The notes: a model not told the origin generated them from the letters alone. DNA of 43,359 bases from an uncultured Lachnospiraceae bacterium (GCA_902793685.1 CADBEN010000018.1:1-43359); one strand, 5' to 3'; positions 34,299-43,268 are shown, counted from the stretch's first letter. Numbers and translations are program-made.

Positions 34299-35258
34299 AT
34301 GTTTTCATTTGAAGAGATCAGAAAAGCAGAAGAAAGGATCCGTCCCTATATCGTAAAGACTCCGCTGGTGCGGCTGGTGAACCTGGATCCGTATCTTCAC
34401 TGCGAGGTCTACGCAAAGCTTGAGAACCTGCAGCTCACCGGAGCTTTCAAGCTGCGGGGCGCCCTGAACAAGATCCTGTCGCTGTCCGAAGAACAGCTGA
34501 AGAAGGGCGTGGTCTGCGCTTCCTCTGGAAACCACGGAAAAGCCCTGGCCTACAGCGCTAAGAAGCTGGGCATTCCGGCCACAGTGGTGATCCCGACGAC
34601 GGCGGCGCCCATCAAGGTGGAAGCGATCAAGGCGCTGGGGGCCGAGGTGGTGCAGTGCGATGTGACGGAGCGGTTCCGCGTCGCGGAGGAGGTCTGCGCG
34701 GAGAAGGGCGCGGTCCTGGTGCCGCCGTACAACGATGAGCTCGTCATGGCCGGACAGGGCACTGCAGGCCTGGAGATCGCGGAGCAGCAGCCGGATCTGG
34801 ACGCGGTCATCGTCCCCGTCAGCGGCGGCGGACTGATCGGCGGCGTATCTGAAGCCATCAAAAACGCGGCGCCGGGCATGAAGGTCTACGGCGCGGAGCC
34901 GGCGGTGCTGCCCCGGTACAGTGCAAGCCTTGCGGCGGGCGAGCGGGTACAGGTGCCGGCAGTGAAGACTGTGGCGGACGCCCTGGTCTCCAACATGCCG
35001 GGAGAGAAATGTTTCCCGGTGGTGCAGAAGAACGTGGACCAGGTCTTCGACGTGGCGGAGGAATACGTGCTGAAGGGCATGAAGCTGCTCCTCACCGAAG
35101 GGAAGATCTTCGCGGAGCCATCATCCTGCATCGGTATCGGCGCGGTGCTGCAGGGACTGGTCCCGGTGGAAGAGGGGCAGAAGATCTGCTTCCTGATCTC
35201 CGGCGGCAGCGCGGCCCTGAGCCAGATCCGCCAGCTGGAGGAAGTCCAAATACCCTGA
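34299..35258 (+). CDS. Threonine dehydratase-like PLP enzyme
   Basis: A 319-aa fold-type II PLP enzyme. The Schiff-base lysine is K51 in TGAFKLRGA, the phosphate loop is SGGGLIGG, and [14 protein letters not shown] is the substrate loop. There is no C-terminal ACT or regulatory domain, so it resembles the catabolic TdcB or serine/threonine ammonia-lyase type, giving 2-oxobutyrate or pyruvate and ammonia; a serine racemase-like role is possible. ATG 34299 follows AAAGGTGG at 34281-34288. Last gene of the lipoprotein-MBL unit and closed by a terminator. Confidence 0.9.
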   Translation: MFSFEEIRKAEERIRPYIVKTPLVRLVNLDPYLHCEVYAKLENLQLTGAFKLRGALNKILSLSEEQLKKGVVCASSGNHGKALAYSAKKLGIPATVVIPTTAAPIKVEAIKALGAEVVQCDVTERFRVAEEVCAEKGAVLVPPYNDELVMAGQGTAGLEIAEQQPDLDAVIVPVSGGGLIGGVSEAIKNAAPGMKVYGAEPAVLPRYSASLAAGERVQVPAVKTVADALVSNMPGEKCFPVVQKNVDQVFDVAEEYVLKGMKLLLTEGKIFAEPSSCIGIGAVLQGLVPVEEGQKICFLISGGSAALSQIRQLEEVQIP

Positions 35259-35264
35259 TAAACA

Positions 35265-35325
35265 CTGGAAAAACCGCCCGGCCGAATGCCGGGATCGGCG
35301 CCGGAGCCCGGTTTTTCCGAGGCTC
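35265..35325 (+). terminator. Terminator after the dehydratase gene
   Basis: TGGAAAAACCG-C-CCGGC near 35266-35283 can pair with GCCGG-A-GCCCGGTTTTTCC near 35300-35322, with a second GC hairpin in the loop. T-runs are inside the stem. It lies just after the stop at 35258. Confidence 0.6.
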
Positions 35326-35536
35326 AGGACTGGAAAGTTAAGAAATATTGAGCGCTTTTTTCCAAGGTTTCCGGTCCGTTTTTCTGTTGTATTGGCGGGG
35401 GTGGAAGTACTTTGAACAGCCTCCGGAAGCAAGGCAGTGAAATAATCTCCTGAAAAGACGGCAAAAGGGAGTCCGTTTCTGTGGATTTCGACGGGAATTA
35501 TTAACGGTCCTGACCGGGCCCGGCCCCTTTCGTCGA

Positions 35537-35564
35537 TTGACATCCTCCGCGGAAATGCTATACT
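35537..35564 (+). promoter_or_regulatory. Near-consensus sigma-A promoter
   Basis: A perfect TTGACA (35537-35542), a 16-bp spacer and TATACT (35559-35564). This is the best promoter match I found in the window. It points to the short ORF at 35695 with a leader of about 120 nt. The stretch 35330-35536 before it holds no recognisable gene. Confidence 0.7.
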
Positions 35565-35694
35565 TCGCCGCAAGTACGGAAGACGTACGGAGCTGCGGAC
35601 ATGGTTCACGGGGCTCAGAGAGAGGGCCGGAGATATCCTGCCGGGAATGGCAGACAGAACCATCCGTGCAGTAAACAGACAGGAGGTATTTCAG

Positions 35695-35781
35695 ATGATT
35701 ACGATTATTCAGGGTGTGCCGGTGATGATCGCCGAGGGAACCGGGAATATCAGTGTGATCGACGTTCTGGACAGAAAGTAA
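35695..35781 (+). CDS. Small ORF, 28-residue peptide
   Basis: A perfect AGGAGG (35681-35686) lies 8 nt before the ATG, and the 28 codons end in TAA at 35779. The peptide begins MITIIQGVPVMIAEGTG and ends IDVLDRK: a hydrophobic N-terminal half and a polar tail with no cysteines and no clear signal peptide. It has its own strong promoter and is followed by a strong terminator, so it is probably expressed. It could be a functional microprotein, a leader peptide in a regulatory RNA, or the stub of a deleted gene. I do not recognise it. Confidence 0.5.
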   Translation: MITIIQGVPVMIAEGTGNISVIDVLDRK

Positions 35782-35863
35782 TGTACCGCACTCTGCTGCG
35801 GAACAGACACAGAAGATCAAGGTTCCTCAGAAACTTAAAGTGAAAAGGAAAACCGAATACATA

Positions 35864-35914
35864 CAAAGACGGGGCTGTCTGCATTATTCCTTAATGCGAC
35901 AGCCTCGTCTTTTG
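35864..35914. terminator. Long bidirectional terminator hairpin
   Basis: AAGACGGGGCTGTC and GACAGCCTCGTCTT pair with GCATTA/TTAATGC above them, a stem of more than 18 pairs, with TTTTG after it and an A-rich flank before it. It serves the short rightward unit and the leftward amylase gene. Confidence 0.9.
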
Positions 35915-35931
35915 TCAGTTATGATCGCTTG

Positions 35932-37593
35932 TCAGTTCTTCTTTTCGAAGATTACGCATTCCAGGGGCCTGAGGAGCCCAGGCCTGCTGTCAGCGCCTGC
36001 GGAGGAGATCAGGAGCTCCGCGCCGTCGACGAGGGCTGCGTCATATTCCGCTTCCTCTTCCGAGAAATTCGCGAGGATGACAGCTTCGGTATCATCGGTC
36101 TTCCGGATGAAGCCGTAGATCTGCTCACTGTCGTTCAGAATCTCTTCGTAGCTGCCGGCGGTGAGCACATCGTGGGTGCTGCGGAGATCCGCCAGGGCGC
36201 GGTACCAGGACAGGATGGAATCCGGATCCTTCTCTTCAGTCTCCGCATTGACGGTCATGTAGTCATCGCTCACCGGAAGCCAGGGCGTACCGGTGGTAAA
36301 GCCTGCATGGGTCTCCGTGTTCCACTGCATGGGCGTCCGGGCACTGTCGCGGCTGAAGTGGTGGACTGCTTCCATGGCCTCCTCCTCGCTGCGGCCCTCG
36401 CGGATCAGATAGTCATAGTGTCCGACAGTGGAGATGTCGTTGTAGTCATCGATGCTGTCCCAGGCTACGTTGCGCAGTCCGAGGGCCTGGCCCTGGTAGA
36501 GGAAGGGCGTTCCGCGCAGGGTGTACATCAGGGTTCCGATGACCTTGGCCGCACCGGTCTTGTCCTCCGCATCCGGGAAGAAGTGGTCGATGCACCGCGG
36601 CTGGTCATGGTTCTCGAAGAAGATGGGATACCAGCCGTTTTCCGCGGTGGTTTTCTGACTGTCGCTGAGAAGCTTCTTCAGATCCGTAAGCTTCCACTCC
36701 CTGCGCACGGACCAGTCGGTCTCGTTGGGAAGGTCGATCACGATATGCGAGAATTCGAAAACCATGTCGAACACGCCGTCGCTGCCGACCCAGAAATTTG
36801 CCACGTCAAACAGGGCTTTCCGGACTTCGGGATTCTCCCAGTTGAGGTCCGGCTGTTCCTTCAGGAAGGTGTGGAGGTAGTACTGACCCCGTTTCTCGGA
36901 CCAGGTCCAGGCGGAGCCGCCGAAAATGCTTCGCCAGTTGGTGGGCGCGCTGCCGTCGGGCTTTGCGTCGCGCCAGATGTACCAGTCGCCCTTGCTGCCG
37001 TCCGGATCCGATTCGGACTCCAGGAACCATTCATTCTCGTTGGAGGTGTGGTTGAAGACCAGGTCCATGACGATGCGGATATCCCGCTTTTCTGCCTCGG
37101 CGATCAGCCGGTCCATGTCTTCCATGGTGCCGAACGTCGGGTCAATGTCATAGTAATCCGCCACGTCGTAGCCATTGTCCGCCTGAGGGGACTTGTAGCA
37201 GGGGGTGAGCCAGATGGCGCCGACGCCCAGCGCCTTCAGGTAATCCAGCTTTTCGGTGATGCCGTTCAGGTCGCCGACGCCGTCGCCGTCCGTGTCGTTG
37301 AAGCTGCGGACGTAGATCTCGCAGACGTTGGTTTTCTGCCACCACTTGAGGCCGCCCTCCGGTTCTGCCGCCGGTTCCGTTTCCTGTGCTTTGGTCTCTG
37401 CGGTTCTGGTTTCTGCTTCCGTTTCTTTTGCACCGGTCTACACAGCCGGAGTGGTCTCCGCAGCAGTGGTCTCCGCGGCGGATGTCGGCGCGGGCTCCGG
37501 TGCCGCAGCGGGCTTTGAAGCACATCCGCTCAGACAAAGTACCGCGGCCAGGACTTCCGCTGTGATCTGGATGAAGCGAGACTGTCTTTTCAT
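35932..37593 (-). pseudogene. GH13 alpha-amylase-type lipoprotein, inactivated
   Basis: From ATG 37593 (ribosome site AAAGGAG) the frame encodes a lipoprotein signal (VLCLSGC), a Thr/Glu/Ala linker, then an amber TAG at codon 52 (37440-37438, in context GCT GTG TAG ACC). The same frame continues open for ~500 codons with a GH13 barrel: WWQKTNVCEIYVRSFNDTDG, then GAIWLTPCYKSPQ, DLVFNHTS, FFENHDQPR and SARTPMQW. Between ANFWVGSDG and VFDMVFEFSH the part that should carry the nucleophile Asp (GFRxD) and the acid Glu is absent, about 70-80 residues, without loss of frame. So there are two independent lesions and the product could not be an active amylase. Confidence 0.88.
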
Positions 37594-37785
37594 AAATATC
37601 TCCTTTTGTTTCTGTAATAATGCAGTGATTCGGGGACGGGCGCTGTCTGAAGTGACGGCTCATCGTGACTATAAGTATATCCCTGAAGGGGAAACAAGAA
37701 AACAGCAAACTTTCTCATTTCGTCTGTGTTATGATAGCAGACAGAATCGGAATCAACGCGGGTGTCAGGATGGAAGGTGAAGGAT

Positions 37786-38655
37786 ATGTTCGACAGAGAA
37801 GCAGCAGTAAACGCGTTTCGCGCTTATACCGCCGGGTATGACCCGGAAAATCCCATGATCCGTCTTAAGATCGTGCACACGTTCCGGGTGGCGGGTCTCT
37901 GCGGACGGATCGCCGGAAGTCTCGGCATGACCGGGGCCCCGCTGGATCTGGCCTGGTTCCTGGGCCTTCTGCACGACATCGGCCGCTTTGAGCAGGTAAG
38001 GCGTTACGGGACATTTTTCGACGCAAAGTCCGTGGATCATGCGGAGTTCGGCGCGGACCTTCTGTTCCGGGAGGGACTGATCGGAAGATTCCCGGCGGAG
38101 GGCCTTCCGGAGGGCTGGCCGGAGCTCAGCGAGACGGCGATCCGGCTGCACAACAAGCTGACCCTTCCGGAGGACCTGGATCCTAAGACACGGGTCTTCG
38201 CGGAGATCCTCCGGGACGCGGACAAGGTGGACATCTTCCGGGTCGTGGCGGAGATCCCGCTGGAAGAGCGGCTCGGGAAAAGCGCGGCAGACCTGACGGC
38301 GGAGGAAGACCTGACGCCGGAGGTGATGGCCTGCGTTTACGGACACCGCTGCGTTCCCCGGGCAGTGCGGCGTACCAGGTTTGACAACCATATCTCCCAC
38401 GGCTGCATGGCCTTTGAGCTGGTCTTTGACGAGAGCCGGAGGATCGCCGCGGAGCAGGGCTTCCTGGACCGGCTTCTTGCGGAAAAGGACGAAAACGGGA
38501 AACCGATCTGGAACGGGAAGGAGACGGAAGCGCTGCGGACCCTCCGGCAGGAGCTCCGGCGGTCTTTCGAAGGAAGTAAGGACACAGAGCGTAAGGACTC
38601 TGAACCTCCGGCCGCAGAGTGTCCGGCTGCAGAGAAGAAGGAGAATAACGAGTGA
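37786..38655 (+). CDS. HD-domain phosphohydrolase
   Basis: A 289-aa protein with an HD metal-dependent phosphohydrolase domain: H31 (KIVHTF), the H63-D64 pair in LLHDIGRFEQ, and a later D in ILRDADKVDIFR. It has a charged, low-complexity C-terminal tail of about 30 residues. HD proteins hydrolyse nucleotides or phosphate esters; the following gene is a SurE-type nucleotidase, overlapping it by GTGA, which supports a role in nucleotide turnover. ATG 37786 is chosen over the GTG at 37762 because of a GAAGG site upstream. Confidence 0.9.
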   Translation: MFDREAAVNAFRAYTAGYDPENPMIRLKIVHTFRVAGLCGRIAGSLGMTGAPLDLAWFLGLLHDIGRFEQVRRYGTFFDAKSVDHAEFGADLLFREGLIGRFPAEGLPEGWPELSETAIRLHNKLTLPEDLDPKTRVFAEILRDADKVDIFRVVAEIPLEERLGKSAADLTAEEDLTPEVMACVYGHRCVPRAVRRTRFDNHISHGCMAFELVFDESRRIAAEQGFLDRLLAEKDENGKPIWNGKETEALRTLRQELRRSFEGSKDTERKDSEPPAAECPAAEKKENNE

Positions 38656-39380
38656 GACTCATCTTGATTACAAACGACGACGGGATCAGCGCAGGTGGAA
38701 TGCGGCGTCTGGCGGAGCAGGCGGTGAAGCACGGAGAGGTCTGGATCGTGGCGCCGGACAGCCAGCGGAGCGCAGCGTCCCACTGCATCACCCTGCACCG
38801 GCATGTGGACGTTTTTCCTGTGGAATACCCGGTGGAGGGGGTGAAGGCCTTTTCCTGCACCGGAAGCCCGGCGGACTGCGTGCGCCTGGGCTGCCTGTAT
38901 CTTCTGCCGCGGAAACCGGACGTGGTGCTGTCCGGGATCAATCACGGCTGGAACGTGGCTACGGATATCCAGTACTCCGCCACGGCGGGAGCGGCCTTTG
39001 AGGCGGCCTTCCAGGACGTCCCCGCCATCGCCTTTTCCGAGGCGGCGGTGGACCTTCATGAGGCGGCGGACCGGTATTTTCCGGAGATCCTTTCGGAGCT
39101 TCTGGCACGGGAAGATCTGAAGACCCTCCCGCCGGACCGGATCCTGAATGTAAATTTCCCGGGGTGTCCTCTGAAGGAATGCCGCGGGGTCATGAGGGAC
39201 GTCACGGTCTCCGGCGGAAGAGTCTTCCGGGACCACTATGTCCTTCAGAAGTCCCTCCGCGACGGAGGAATGCGGCTCGAGGTGGAGGGCGTGCCGGATA
39301 AGCAGGCGGAAGAGGGCACGGATCTCTGGGCCGTGACCCACGGCTGTGCGTCCGTCGGGACTGTAAAGAATATCAGCTGA
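38652..39380 (+). CDS. surE: 5'/3'-nucleotidase SurE
   Basis: A 242-aa SurE-family phosphatase that acts on nucleoside 5'- and 3'-monophosphates and sometimes polyphosphate. The metal site begins with ITNDDG (D9, D10), followed by VAPDSQRSAASHC and VLSGINHGWN, the conserved Asn-bearing loop, then SATAGAAFEA. Length is typical. It starts with GTG overlapping the upstream HD gene's stop (GTGA), so the two are translationally coupled. Confidence 0.95.
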   Translation: MRLILITNDDGISAGGMRRLAEQAVKHGEVWIVAPDSQRSAASHCITLHRHVDVFPVEYPVEGVKAFSCTGSPADCVRLGCLYLLPRKPDVVLSGINHGWNVATDIQYSATAGAAFEAAFQDVPAIAFSEAAVDLHEAADRYFPEILSELLAREDLKTLPPDRILNVNFPGCPLKECRGVMRDVTVSGGRVFRDHYVLQKSLRDGGMRLEVEGVPDKQAEEGTDLWAVTHGCASVGTVKNIS

Positions 39381-39399
39381 GGACAGGCAGATCACAAAC

Positions 39400-39981
39400 A
39401 TGGAAAAACGAATCGATTTTACAGAAGGAGAAATCGTCCGGCCCCTGATCCGTTTTGTGGGGCCGGTATTCTGTGCGCTGTTTCTGCAGGCACTCTACGG
39501 CGCGGTGGACCTGATGATCGTAGGAAAGTTTGCGGAATCGGCAGATGTGTCTGCGGTGGCCACGGGATCCATGATCATGATGACCATCACGAACCTGGTC
39601 AGTTCCCTTGCCATGGGGATGACCATTCTTCTGGGACAGAAGATCGGGGAGCGGAAGCCGGAAGAGGGCGGCAGGATCGTGGGCAGCGGAATTCTTCTGT
39701 TCCTCACGGCAGGCATCCTCATGACGGTTCTGACTGCAGCCCTCGCGCCTCAGCTTGCCGGGGTCATGCACGCGCCGGCGGAAGCCTTCGGGCATACCAC
39801 GGACTACATCCGGATCTGCGGCACCGGGATCATCGTCATCATCTCATATAATCTGATCGGAAGCATCTTCCGCGGCATCGGAGATTCCGCGACGCCCTGC
39901 TCCAGCCTTCTGCAGATCACGCTGTGCTTTATCTGCTTTGCGGTCTGGCGGAAACGGCAGACCGGCAGACTTATTTTATGA
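39400..39981 (+). pseudogene. MATE transporter with internal deletion
   Basis: The reading frame encodes the first ~170 residues of a MATE protein (MEKRIDFTEGEIVRPLIRF, then LYGAVDLMIVGKF and the GIGDSATP loop after about helix 5). It then passes directly into SLLQITLCFICFAVWRKR, which looks like the last helix and basic tail of such a protein. The total is 193 aa against the usual ~450, so ~250 residues have been lost in frame. The start and the junction are clean. The stop overlaps the convergent cellulase gene by 11 bp. A functional product is unlikely; a half-transporter cannot be excluded. Confidence 0.8.
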
Positions 39982-41389
39982 GGATGAATCCGATGTCCCC
40001 TGCGGTTTCGCCTGCCTTCAGGGCCGCATTGTAGCTGAGGCTCCGGATCCGCAGAATGCCGTTGCCCAGAGTAAAGGTCCCGCCCCAGCTGTCCCGGAGG
40101 ACGGCGCCTGCCGGCACGGGAAGGTCGACTGCCCAGCCGTTGACTGCGCCGCCGGAGGCTGTGACGGCGACATCATAGAGCTCTGCCCGGCGGCTTCCTT
40201 CCTGCCAGGAAGTGCGGAGACTTACGGCCGCTGTTACGCCGCTGCCGGGGAGAATCTTCCTGTCAGTTTCTGAAGTTACGCTGCGGCCGGGAAGGACCGG
40301 CTTCTCAGCAGCGGTGCTTTCCGCCGTCCCGGCAGCCGGGTTTTTCCCCGGCCCTGCGGCGCGGACCTCAGCCGTCCCTGCGGCGGTGCGCTGCCCGTTC
40401 AGATAGTCATGGATCAGCTTTCCGCTTTCACTAAGATCCTCTGCGGAGAAACCGGAAAGGCGGGAGCAGGAGGGGGAGAGCAGCGCGGACGCTTCGTTTT
40501 TGTTCGAGAGATTCCAGAAAACGCAGCTGATCTCTTTCTGCTCCAGAAGGTCCAGCCAGGCGGCAGCGCTTTCGCGGTCGATGCTGCCGTTCCCGTCGGC
40601 ACTGCAGAGGCCGCACTCTGAGACAAAGACGGGGAGACCGAGATCCACAGTCTTCCGAAGGCGGCTGCGAAGACCCTGTCCGTGGGTGGCGGCGTAAAAG
40701 TGGAATGAATACATGAGGTTTTTATATTCCGTGATGGGATCCGCCAGGGCCTGATCGACATCCTGGGACCAGGTGGGCGTACCGACCAGGATAACGGCGT
40801 CGGGATCATTGCCGCGGATGACGGGGATCACTGCTTCGGCATACTGTCTGATCCGGGCCCAGGATACACCGCCGTTCGGCTCATTGCAGATCTCATACAG
40901 GATGTGGGAGGAATCCTTGTATTCATGGGAGAATTCCCGGAAAAAGGCCTTTGCCTCCGCAAGGTGCCGGTTGGGGTCGCCGTCAGAAAGAATATGCCAG
41001 TCGAGGATCACATACAGATCATTTTCCCGGGCAAGGCGGATGCCGCGGTGCAGGATCTCACGGAGACGGTCCTTTTCAGCCTCGTCTGAGGCGCACCATC
41101 CGGATTCTTCTGTATAAAGCGCAAGGCGGATCACATTGATGTTCCAGTGCTCCCGGAGTTCCCGGAAGGTCTCACTGATGACATACTGAGGGTACCACTG
41201 CAGACCGTGGGTGCTGACACCGCAAAGGCGGACAGGCTTCCCGTCCCGGCTGAGAAGCTGCGTTCCTTCCACACGCAGCGCGCCCGTTTCCGACGGGCCG
41301 GGCAAAGGTTTTCCGGCGGCGAAAGAGGAGAGGGAGATCAGGATCAGAAACAGCAGCACCGCAGCTGCCGTATGCAGAGGTTTTTTCAT
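39971..41389 (-). CDS. Secreted GH5 endoglucanase with CBM2
   Basis: A 472-aa secreted cellulase. A signal peptide (residues 1-26, hydrophobic core LLFLILISLSSFA) is followed by a GH5 subfamily-2-like barrel at ~35-325: THGLQWYP, VIRLALY, VILDWH, acid/base E170 in YEICNEP, HFYAATHG and nucleophile E258 in VFVSECG. An Ala/Thr/Pro-like linker (~345-395) leads to a C-terminal ~75-residue module with the CBM2 pattern (NGWAVDLPVPAG, then SWGGTFTLGNGILRI and SYNAALKAGET). It cleaves internal beta-1,4-glucan bonds and binds cellulose. ATG 41389 follows GGAGAA. Monocistronic and divergent from queT. Confidence 0.93.
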   Translation of the reverse strand: MKKPLHTAAAVLLFLILISLSSFAAGKPLPGPSETGALRVEGTQLLSRDGKPVRLCGVSTHGLQWYPQYVISETFRELREHWNINVIRLALYTEESGWCASDEAEKDRLREILHRGIRLARENDLYVILDWHILSDGDPNRHLAEAKAFFREFSHEYKDSSHILYEICNEPNGGVSWARIRQYAEAVIPVIRGNDPDAVILVGTPTWSQDVDQALADPITEYKNLMYSFHFYAATHGQGLRSRLRKTVDLGLPVFVSECGLCSADGNGSIDRESAAAWLDLLEQKEISCVFWNLSNKNEASALLSPSCSRLSGFSAEDLSESGKLIHDYLNGQRTAAGTAEVRAAGPGKNPAAGTAESTAAEKPVLPGRSVTSETDRKILPGSGVTAAVSLRTSWQEGSRRAELYDVAVTASGGAVNGWAVDLPVPAGAVLRDSWGGTFTLGNGILRIRSLSYNAALKAGETAGDIGFILIK

Positions 41390-41467
41390 AATGTTTTCTC
41401 CATTCTGTCTTACCGGATCAGAATCAGTCCGGAGCATTATCTGTGACTATTATTTTACCATCTATCT

Positions 41468-41502
41468 ACAGGTATTTCTGTGCTATGATAAGGAATACCT
41501 GT
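41468..41502. promoter_or_regulatory. Inverted repeat around the queT promoter -10
   Basis: ACAGGTATT (41468-41476) and AATACCTGT (41494-41502) are perfect 9-bp arms 17 bp apart. Between them lies TGCTATGAT, an extended -10 (TATGAT 41484-41489). TTTT follows the right arm. The layout suits a regulator clamping the promoter; a terminator is less likely because the left arm precedes the start point. Confidence 0.5.
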
Positions 41503-41533
41503 TTTTGGCTTGATACATGGAGATAACTGTCAA

Positions 41534-42010
41534 ATGAAAACATTTTCTGTGGAGGATATTGCGCGGGGCGGGATCATCGCGGCACTGTACGTGATCCTGA
41601 CATACATATTCGCGCCGATCTCCTTCGGACCGATCCAGGTCCGGATCGCGGAGATGCTGACCATCCTGCCGCTGTTTACTCCGGCGGCGGTTCCGGGACT
41701 GTTTATCGGCTGCTTTCTGGGAAACATCCTGGGCGGCGCCATCGTCATTGACGTGGTCTGCGGAAGCATTGCCACGCTGATCGGGGCGGTGGGAGGATAC
41801 CTGCTGCGGCGTAACCGCTGGCTGGTCCCGATTCCGGCCATCATCGCCAACATGGTCATCGTGCCGCTGGTCCTGCGCTATGGCTACGGCATCGACATGC
41901 CGCTGCTTCCCATGGCGCTTTATGTGGGGATCGGAGAGGTGCTGAGCTGCTTTGTCCTGGGAGAGCTTCTGGCCACATTACTGTATCGTTATCCGAAGCT
42001 GTTTCAGTGA
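41534..42010 (+). CDS. queT: QueT-family queuosine precursor transporter
   Basis: A 158-aa integral membrane protein of the QueT family, the substrate-binding S subunit of an ECF-type importer for queuine or preQ1-like precursors. Five to six hydrophobic spans are visible, starting with the family-typical IARGGIIAALYVILTYIFAPISFGPIQVR and the PGLFIGCFLGN segment. ATG 41534 follows GGAGAT. I looked for a preQ1-I riboswitch in the leader and did not find the pattern. The inverted repeat at 41468 suggests protein control instead. The ECF energising genes must lie elsewhere. Confidence 0.9.
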   Translation: MKTFSVEDIARGGIIAALYVILTYIFAPISFGPIQVRIAEMLTILPLFTPAAVPGLFIGCFLGNILGGAIVIDVVCGSIATLIGAVGGYLLRRNRWLVPIPAIIANMVIVPLVLRYGYGIDMPLLPMALYVGIGEVLSCFVLGELLATLLYRYPKLFQ

Positions 42011-42097
42011 TCCGGACTGATCCGGGGAGACAGGGGCTGTTTCGGGGGTATCCGGAAAAATCAGGGCAGACCGGTTCATCAAAAAAAGGAGGAAAAC

Positions 42098-42316
42098 ATG
42101 GCAAAAGTGACAAAAGACATGACGATCGGAGAGATCCTTGCCCTTCATCCGAAGATGGCGCAGGTCCTGATGGCAGGCGGGATGCACTGCGTGGGCTGCG
42201 GCGCCTCCGCCGGGGAGACGCTGGAGCAGGCGGCCGAGGTCCACGGGATCCCGGTGATGCTTCTGGAGGCAAAGCTGAACGCTTTTCTCAGTGAGGCGGA
42301 GCAGGGAAGAGTCTGA
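42098..42316 (+). CDS. DUF1858 domain protein
   Basis: A 72-aa small protein consisting of one DUF1858 domain. Typical features are MTIGEILALHPKMAQVLMAGGMHCVGCGASAG-like order: a TIGE[IL]L start, the G-M-x-C-x-x-C pair (two cysteines three apart) and E[ST]LE-Q-A afterwards. The domain occurs alone or fused to iron-sulfur repair (ScdA/YtfE) and redox proteins, and the CxxC-like pair may bind metal or take part in thiol chemistry. AAAAGGAGG precedes the ATG. It lies 87 bp after queT and 15 bp before the EamA gene. Confidence 0.92.
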   Translation: MAKVTKDMTIGEILALHPKMAQVLMAGGMHCVGCGASAGETLEQAAEVHGIPVMLLEAKLNAFLSEAEQGRV

Positions 42317-42331
42317 TAACAGAGGTTTCTT

Positions 42332-43255
42332 ATGAATCAGGAATCAAATAACCACAGTGCAGGGCGCGGTACGGGGTCGGACCGGGTTTCGCTTCTGATG
42401 CTGACAGCTTCGATGGTGATCTACGGGACCATCGGCATCTTCCGCAGGTCCATCCCGCTTTCTTCCGGGATGCTGGCCTGTGTCCGGGGGCTGCTTGGTT
42501 CCGCTTTTCTCTGTGCATATGTGAAGCTGCGGGGCGGAAAGCTCCGGCACGGCATGGCGCGGGAGGACCTGGTCAGGCTGATTGTTTCCGGAGCCATGAT
42601 CGGAGTCAACTGGATCCTGCTGTTTGAGGCATTCAATTACACTTCTGTGGCGACGGCTACGCTTTGCTACTACATGCAGCCTGTCATCGTGATCCTGGTG
42701 TCGCCGCTTTACCTGGGAGAAAGGCTGACGGGGAAAAAGCTTCTCTGTGTGGCCTGCGCCGTGCTGGGCATGTTTCTGGTGACCGGTCTTCCGGGGGCTG
42801 CGGGAGCGGCGGGCGCTGCGGGGCATACTCCGGCGGAACATCTCCGCGGCGTGGCCTGCGGTCTGGGGGCTGCCGCGCTGTATGCCGGCGTTATCATGGT
42901 GAACAAAAAAGGTGGTCCGGTAGATATGTGGGAGCGGACCATCATCCAGCTTTTCACGGCTGCGGTGGTGCTGATCCCGTACCTCATCCTGACAGAGAAT
43001 TTTTCGGAGATCCGCCTGACCGGTGTGCAGACCGGGCTGGTGCTGATCCTGGGTATCGTCCATACCGGCATTGCCTACGCCCTGTATTTCGGGAGCATGG
43101 GCGGACTGAAGGCTCAGACCATCGCGCTGTTCAGCTACATCGACCCGGTGGTGGCGCTGATCCTGTCGGCAGTGATACTCGGGGAAGCTCTCACCCCGGC
43201 AGGAATGATCGGTGCAGTGCTGATCCTGGGCGCGGCACTTTTCAGCGAATTGTGA
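42332..43255 (+). CDS. EamA/DMT-family metabolite transporter
   Basis: A 307-aa membrane protein with ten predicted helices in two EamA repeats (about residues 18-150 and 170-305). Conserved pieces include YGTIGIFRRSIPLSSG at the start and LGEALTPAGMIGAVLILGAAL at the end of the second repeat. A Gly/Ala-rich insert (GAAGAAGAAG) sits between the halves. DMT exporters move amino acids or other metabolites; this one has no specific signature. AGAGG precedes the ATG weakly. Last complete gene of the window. Confidence 0.92.
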   Translation: MNQESNNHSAGRGTGSDRVSLLMLTASMVIYGTIGIFRRSIPLSSGMLACVRGLLGSAFLCAYVKLRGGKLRHGMAREDLVRLIVSGAMIGVNWILLFEAFNYTSVATATLCYYMQPVIVILVSPLYLGERLTGKKLLCVACAVLGMFLVTGLPGAAGAAGAAGHTPAEHLRGVACGLGAAALYAGVIMVNKKGGPVDMWERTIIQLFTAAVVLIPYLILTENFSEIRLTGVQTGLVLILGIVHTGIAYALYFGSMGGLKAQTIALFSYIDPVVALILSAVILGEALTPAGMIGAVLILGAALFSEL

Positions 43256-43268
43256 CGGTGGTCAATAA

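Noticed and set aside
35601-35843. 80-codon open frame overlapping the 28-codon ORF
   Set aside because: Arg/Gly-rich shadow composition and no ribosome site, whereas the overlapping short ORF has a perfect one.
35929-37518. 529-codon open frame on the plus strand over the amylase locus
   Set aside because: Shadow of the decayed GH13 gene; the minus-strand frame carries clear amylase motifs and a lipoprotein signal.
41460-41533. preQ1 riboswitch before queT
   Set aside because: The conserved preQ1-I stem-loop with its A-rich tail is not there, and the only strong stem begins upstream of the predicted start point.
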